NCBI GenBank assembly: GCA_964388085.1
Contig: CAYLZW010000174.1
Location: forward strand, 1 to 12,341
DNA length: 12,341 nt
Direction: 5' to 3'
From: CAYLZW01 sp964388085
Lineage (GTDB): Bacteria > Myxococcota > UBA727 > CAYLZW01
The notes under the pieces were generated by a model that saw nothing but the letters and a program-made list of their open reading frames with translations, was not told the DNA's origin and searched no databases. Position numbers and translations under genes: made by a program. Below, piece after piece: positions 12,288 to 12,341 of the stretch (position 1 is the first letter of the stretch; each line of letters starts with the position of its first letter).

Positions 12288-12341
12288 CTACCTCCGCCGG
12301 AGCGACGCAGAACAACGCATGCAGTAGTACGCGCCGCCCTT
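12288..12341 (-). CDS. C-terminal 17 codons of an upstream minus-strand frame (partial)
   Basis: The frame is open from the window edge and reads GAYYCMRCSASLRRR, then TAG at 12288-12290. The stop is 3 bp from the ATG of the TnpB-like gene, and this frame's last codons contain that gene's ribosome-binding site, so the two would be one transcript. A C-x2-C pair near a basic C-terminus suggests half of a zinc-ribbon-like element. Seventeen codons are too few for a family call, and chance openness is possible. Confidence 0.35.
   Translation of the reverse strand, partial: KGGAYYCMRCSASLRRR

Overview
This is a GC-rich (roughly 70% by eye) chromosomal segment. Gene density, codon usage and the types of protein suggest Myxococcota, probably a Polyangia/Sandaracinus-like lineage. 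The evidence is indirect: a YbiT-type ABC-F protein, an MscS subfamily, a lineage-style pair of exported coiled-coil proteins, a cysteine-cluster protein and very GC-rich spacers. No rRNA or single-copy marker gene is present to fix the taxon.

Layout. 1-201 is the C-terminal end of a SAM-dependent methyltransferase. 264-1217 is an MscS-type channel, convergent with a ybiT-like ABC-F gene (1261-2913, minus). A divergent spacer leads to an HdeD/DUF308 membrane protein (3064-3633). Next comes a gene-poor stretch with a strong hairpin, a decayed cytochrome-c-like C-terminus and a (GAAGCC)7 repeat, which abuts a PhnB-like VOC gene (3940-4350, minus). 4539-6787 is a two-gene operon with a 4-bp ATGA overlap, encoding two exported proteins of unknown function. 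A GlsB/YeaQ-type membrane protein (minus), a glutathione S-transferase, a small unknown protein, a short-chain dehydrogenase and a convergent class I methyltransferase follow. A 320-bp GC-rich spacer then precedes a cysteine-cluster protein (10750-11313).

The right end is the most unusual part. A complete tRNA-Arg(ACG) with its own promoter and terminator is followed, within 160 bp, by an exact 15-bp second copy of its 3' end, by facing inverted and direct copies of its T-arm region, by two further hairpins and by a second terminator. This looks like an integration scar or the relic of a second tRNA copy. Beyond it, on the minus strand, lies an IS66 TnpB-like accessory gene with an unfamiliar HxxH-x3-CxC N-terminal module. 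It is preceded by the tail of another small CxxC-containing reading frame.

Most genes are ordinary housekeeping or stress functions: mechanosensing, ribosome-associated ABC-F, GST, GlsB and HdeD. I see no CRISPR array, toxin-antitoxin pair, phage module or complete defence system. Several starts lack a Shine-Dalgarno sequence and instead have an extended -10-like box 6-8 bp upstream of ATG, which suggests leaderless transcription.
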